This document shows, in pieces, positions 60,089 to 64,000 of a stretch of DNA of 64,000 nt; within the stretch, counting starts at the first letter, position 1, and the number at the start of each line of letters is the position of its first letter. The position numbers were made by a program, and so were the translations under genes. Source of the DNA: Leucocoprinus leucothites (Eukaryota > Basidiomycota > Agaricomycetes > Agaricales > Agaricaceae); contig JAACJO010000021.1 in assembly GCA_013368445.1 (NCBI GenBank), positions 372,001 to 436,000 on the forward strand, written 5' to 3'. The notes under the pieces are model-generated. The model did no database searches and was not told where the DNA came from. It worked only from the letters and a program-made list of their open reading frames with translations.

Positions 60089-61381
60089 ATGACAAGTGAG
60101 GTACTTGCACGACACTATATAAACAGTAAGCACACATATAGCCCACATAGAATCGTCAGCGTAGTGCTGAGATAGCGTCCCCTTGGACAGTCGGGGGCTT
60201 ATCCTTGCTTGTTTATGACAGTTTCTTGAACTGGGATAAGGAAACGCGGTATATCTGGGGGCAGGTATTCATCCCTCATTTATAGTGATATTCTCATTTG
60301 TCCTCTTTCCAGTAGCGGCGCGCCGTCAACCATTAAGCTGAGTTTCTGCATTTGCCGATACCTGGCACTCGCTGGACAGATGTGAGCTCGCATTTCCATA
60401 TATTGCCATTTGACTGACCGCAGACCAGTGTGAACATCATTTATTCTTCTCCAACTTTTCTAGAACGAGGGAACGTGAATTGCTTTCGGTGGTTCTTGTG
60501 CCAGATGTGTGTGGTTAATCTGTTGGTGTGGAATATGGACCTCATAATGATAATAAGGAGTACGTCTCTGTTCGCTCTCATCTCTCCTGGCTTAGCCCAT
60601 TTCCATTATTACGGAACAGTCTTTGCTCTGTACGACTGCTCAGTCCGCCTCGGGGGGATATTGGCCCTTTGGTTTATCTTTTGCCGTGGGCTTGATGGAT
60701 GGAACGTATCGAGATCATCGCAAGAGGTGGTGATGGACAATCTTTGCATAATCAGAAAGATACTAAAATATGCGAAGTGGTTCAGGTGCGCATCTCTGTA
60801 TTTAATGATCCGTCAGTGTGAGAACGTGAATGACTGGAACATGGCCATTAATTCCTCTAGCGCATCACACCTATCGACTCAAGCTGGCTTTTGGCTTCTG
60901 ACATATCGGAAATACCGTCAAGCTAAACACGAAGGATGGTCCAACCAACCTCTCATCCAACTGATCATGTGGGATAACTCCTGCGTCCTTCTTGTTCTAT
61001 CCGGTGAATGCGCCACATTTTATCTCAGCCAGAAGCCACTAACATTGTTTTTGGATAGGTGTGCTGCTTTCTATACTTCCGTACGATATCTATACCCAGA
61101 AAGCTGCTCACGTCGCAATCGTGTACGTGGCCGTCACTGTCGTTGTTTTTAGAGATGACATTACAAAACTCAACTCAAATCTTTTACAGTGCCATGACAT
61201 GCGCGGTCTCGATCATGGTCAGCTCTGTCCCTGATATTCTGCTTTGCGTGTTGGCATTTATTTTTTTTTCTGTTAGTCAAGCCGGCTTATCCTCAATGTA
61301 CGCAGCCTCAAGAGCCATCATGGTGATATAGAGCAGAGAGAAACTCTCACCATCTTAACCACGCAATCACACCCAGAGTGA
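60089..61381 (+). CDS. DUF6533 multi-pass membrane protein, copy 7
   Basis: Nine exons from TSEVLARHYIN to the stop at 61381. Exon 2 LVYDSFLNWDKETRYIW; exon 3 TIKLSFCICRYLALAGQ; exon 4 VNIIYSSPTFLERGNVN and LVWNMDLIMIIR; exon 5 IFALYDCSVRLGGILALW; exon 6 TQAGFWLLTYRKYRQAKHEG and QLIMWDNSC; exon 7 GVLLSILPYDIYTQKAAHV; exon 8 AMTCAVSIM; exon 9 SSRLILNVRSLKS. The phase-2 junction after exon 2 requires a GC donor (GGGCAGGT); the nearby GT gives the wrong phase. Trp replaces the normal Arg in the LVMRDNS motif. Same family plan; function unknown. Confidence 0.87.
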
Positions 61382-62461
61382 TTGTAGAAAATAAAAATTT
61401 CAAGATAGATTACAAACACCAGCTGGGAGGATACTCAAAGCACGAGGGCAAGCTACACGCTGGTTTTCATTTCATTACAAATTTAGGAAGACCATCGCGC
61501 AACTCGACATATATTCAGCTTTGAGGCAACTCGGAATCAAACAGTCGCCCATCGATCGCTTGCCGATGGCCTCTCTGTTGGTTTATGCCATTTGGTAGCC
61601 TGACATGCTCAGTGGTGGACGGCAGGGCTCGAGTTGATGATTAGCGAGAGTCTAAGCAGTCCGCCCTTTCGGAGAGCTGTCTGGTACACTTATGGGAGTG
61701 GGATAATCGTACCGGCCATGCAACCTGCGCACTGACTGAAGGGGCATCCTTCCCCTTTCACGGGTTCTCGACTTTGAACGCGGGCTTGAGTACATCCAGC
61801 AATTTTGAACATGGGTTGATCCGTATATCAAACTCATTCATACTAACTGAACTGCAGTTTGATATCCTGGGTGGCCACACTACATACACTGAAATACACA
61901 ATTACGTCCACAGTCATCGGAATTCCGGGAGCATCCTGGTGAAATCGAAATTAAATTAGAGTGAACTCCAGCCAGTGAGGAGGGAGGGAGAGTATACGAG
62001 TAAGGGTCAGTGGAAGGTAAGTACGTATCAACTCAATCCTCGCGACGATCATATTCGGAGGGCACGAGGAATCACACTGTGCCTAGCTTCCTTTCGCCCA
62101 CCCACCACTCCCCTATACATGGTTCCTACCCGACCGCGAATAGTACTGTGGAATCACGCAGTCGACCATCAGTAGGGATGCATTGAACGAGTCGTCCCCG
62201 CGTTCCCCTTTCTGTCGACAAGTGTCAGTCTTGACCCCATATCGAAAACGCTGTTTGCGCCACCCAAACATACATAATACCGGGATTGCTATCACTGGCA
62301 GTTTTAGAAATATGCCGTCATTCATTTTCACCATGGGGTCTATATGTGGCCTTGTTCTAGGGCCCCGCAAGTAGGTTTGCCAAAAACCTAATTCATCAGT
62401 CCACTGCCTTACTTGTCCGTCGACGAACTCCTCTCGTCGATGACCAACTAGCATCTTGGCC
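61382..62461. other. Intergenic between DUF6533 copies 7 and 8
   Basis: About 1.1 kb, short unsupported frames on both strands. Confidence 0.5.
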
Positions 62462-63717
62462 ATGGCAAGCACAGTACTCACACGCCACTACATCAGCAGT
62501 AAGCGCTTATAGATCCATGTCGCCCAAGATAGCGCTCTAATTCGCAATAGTAGTGGGGCTCTCCTTGCTCGTTTATGACAACATTTTATGTTGGGATAAA
62601 GAGACTCGGTATATCTGGAAGTTAGTGTCTTCTACACGGCATTTCTGGATCTGATTCTCATGTATTGCCTCAGAAGTGACGCACCGTGGGCCGTCAAGGT
62701 CAGCTTCTGCGTTTCTCGATATCTGGCGCTTGCTGGACAAATGTGAGGTTTCCTTTCTTCACATTTCCATACATGTAAAACCGACCTCCAAGAACCCTAG
62801 CATGAATGTCATTTATTCATCGCCTACCATTCCGGATTGGAGGAACACAGACTGTCTCAGGTGGCACTGGCTTCAGGTATGTGTGCTGCAGCTGTTGTAT
62901 TGGAATATGGAGGCCGTTATGATGGTAATCAGTCAGTTCATTTCCCTAATTTCGCATTTTTCTGCTCAATAATTCTCTCTTTCAGTTTATGCTTTATACA
63001 ACTGCTCAGCGTATGTTGGGTTTTTTTTGACTATATGGTCTATTGTATGCCGGGGATATGATGTGTGGTGGATATCAGCGACGATGCAGCAGGTGGAGTT
63101 AGACGGCGAATGCCTGATAAAGAAACGGCCGCCAGCTGCACACTGGTCTATGTGCGCATTTCTACTCCCAGCTAGTCCCAATGTGTCTGAATCTCACTGA
63201 GCCACCTTAGTCCTCTGACATTCATCAATCAAAGCGTTTTCTGGTCCCTGACATATCGAAAATATCGCAGTGCTATCCAGGAGGGATGGTCCGACAATCC
63301 ACTTCTTCAGCTGGTCATGAGGGATAATTCAGCTGTATTTCTTGGTATTGTATTGTGATTCTAATTTTTTCCAAACTCACTCACTCAACCGTTTCAAAGG
63401 CCTATTATTCTCGTTGATTCCTTGCGAGGTCTTCATCCAGCAGGCAATTCATTCTGCAATCCCGTACGTGTTTCTCTATTCCCCATTGCAAAGCTCACAA
63501 AGTAGTTTGGGTAGGATCATGATCTGTGTCGTCTCGATTATGGTCAGTAGTATGATAGACCCTACACTTCATATATTGATCTAATGTGGCGATTTGTTCG
63601 AAGTCGAGCAGGCTTATCCTCAACATACGAGGGCTCAGAGTCACGAGTGAAGATACGGAACTGATTGAAGTATTGACTGTAATCTCTGTACCGGAGACAC
63701 AATCACATTGTACGTAA
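62462..63717 (+). CDS. DUF6533 multi-pass membrane protein, copy 8
   Basis: Nine exons from ASTVLTRHYIS to the stop at 63717. Exon 2 LVYDNILCWDKETRYIW; exon 3 VKVSFCVSRYLALAGQ; exon 4 MNVIYSSPTIPDW and LYWNMEAVMMVI; exon 5 IYALYNCSAYVG and WWISATMQQVELDGEC; exon 6 TFINQSVFWSLTYRKYR and LQLVMRDNSA; exon 7 GLLFSLIPCEVFIQQAIHSA; exon 8 IMICVVSIM; exon 9 SSRLILNIRGL. Most similar to copy 3, 30 kb away, rather than to adjacent copy 7. Function unknown. Confidence 0.9.
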
Positions 63718-64000
63718 TGGCCATGGGGAAGCCCCAGCATCATTGCCACGAGGAAGACTGTTTTATCACTCTCTCGCAAATTTGGGTCAGCTTATTGTAT
63801 TTAACGTAGTCAAAAATGAAACAGGCGATAATGGGTATTCGAGAACTGACGAGGAGCAACATATTGGAAGCCTTGTAACCTACGATTTCGACGACCGTGT
63901 TCTGCACATGCTGATAGAACGGCCTGTGCCTGCAGGAGAGAAGAATGGTACCCTATTGACTGGGTCTATCTCTCGTATGTTTTCCTAGCTCCATAAGGAT
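63718..64000. other. Right edge, no gene assigned
   Basis: 283 bp. A frame at 63743-63988 has no recognisable motif and no splice context within the window; it may be 3' flank or the edge of another gene. Confidence 0.4.

Overview
The window is nuclear DNA of a filamentous basidiomycete, most likely a mushroom-forming agaricomycete. Genes lie on both strands and carry many short GT-AG introns of about 45-70 nt. Several families are typical of such genomes: DUF6533 membrane proteins, a DUF6593 protein, the long EF-hand/ZZ protein family, basidiomycete HNH proteins, 2OG-Fe(II) oxygenases and an AA7-type FAD oxidase. The G-alpha subunit is closest to the basidiomycete group I type. Species is not determinable. 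No transposase, reverse transcriptase, CRISPR or prokaryotic feature was seen.

Layout. 1-5.9 kb: heterotrimeric G-protein alpha subunit (-), a 2.9 kb non-coding interval, and a small secreted DD-peptidase/Hedgehog-fold protein (+). 5.9-10.4 kb: gene-poor, with one intron-containing tRNA-Trp (-). 10.4-13.8 kb: 904-residue Zn2Cys6 transcription factor (+), convergent with a ~1,300-residue EF-hand/double-ZZ protein (-, 14.1-18.8 kb). 19.4-22.9 kb: two DUF6533 genes (-). 23.3-29.9 kb: a segmental duplication holding two intact 2OG-Fe(II) oxygenases (+), a decayed third copy, and a broken HNH gene (-). 30-31.8 kb: Sec2-type Rab GEF (+). 32.2-35.6 kb: two more DUF6533 genes (+). 36.4-39.1 kb: divergent pair of paralogous small proteins of unknown function that share a 9-nt microexon. 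40.8-42.9 kb: secreted protein made of 30 four-cysteine modules plus a DUF5648 tail (-). 45.5-49.3 kb: PWWP chromatin protein (+) and a Rossmann-fold NAD(P)-binding protein with a frameshift (-). 51.7-55.2 kb: DUF6593 protein and a secreted bicovalent-flavin oxidase (both +). 55.8-63.7 kb: four further DUF6533 genes in tandem (+).

How genes relate. There is no clear biosynthetic cluster. The main theme is local family expansion: eight intact DUF6533 paralogues with the same nine-exon plan, a three-copy oxygenase block, and the divergent small-protein pair. G-alpha, Sec2 GEF, PWWP protein and tRNA are housekeeping or signalling genes. Splicing models were built by hand from GT-AG signals, frame and paralogue comparison. 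Coding length was summed and found divisible by three for G-alpha, the Zn2Cys6 factor, Sec2, PWWP, FAD oxidase, DUF6593, the Cys-rich protein, both small paralogues, the first oxygenase and one DUF6533 gene. Three genes show apparent one-base frame changes (about 15,546; 26,006; 48,990), which may be real decay or assembly error.
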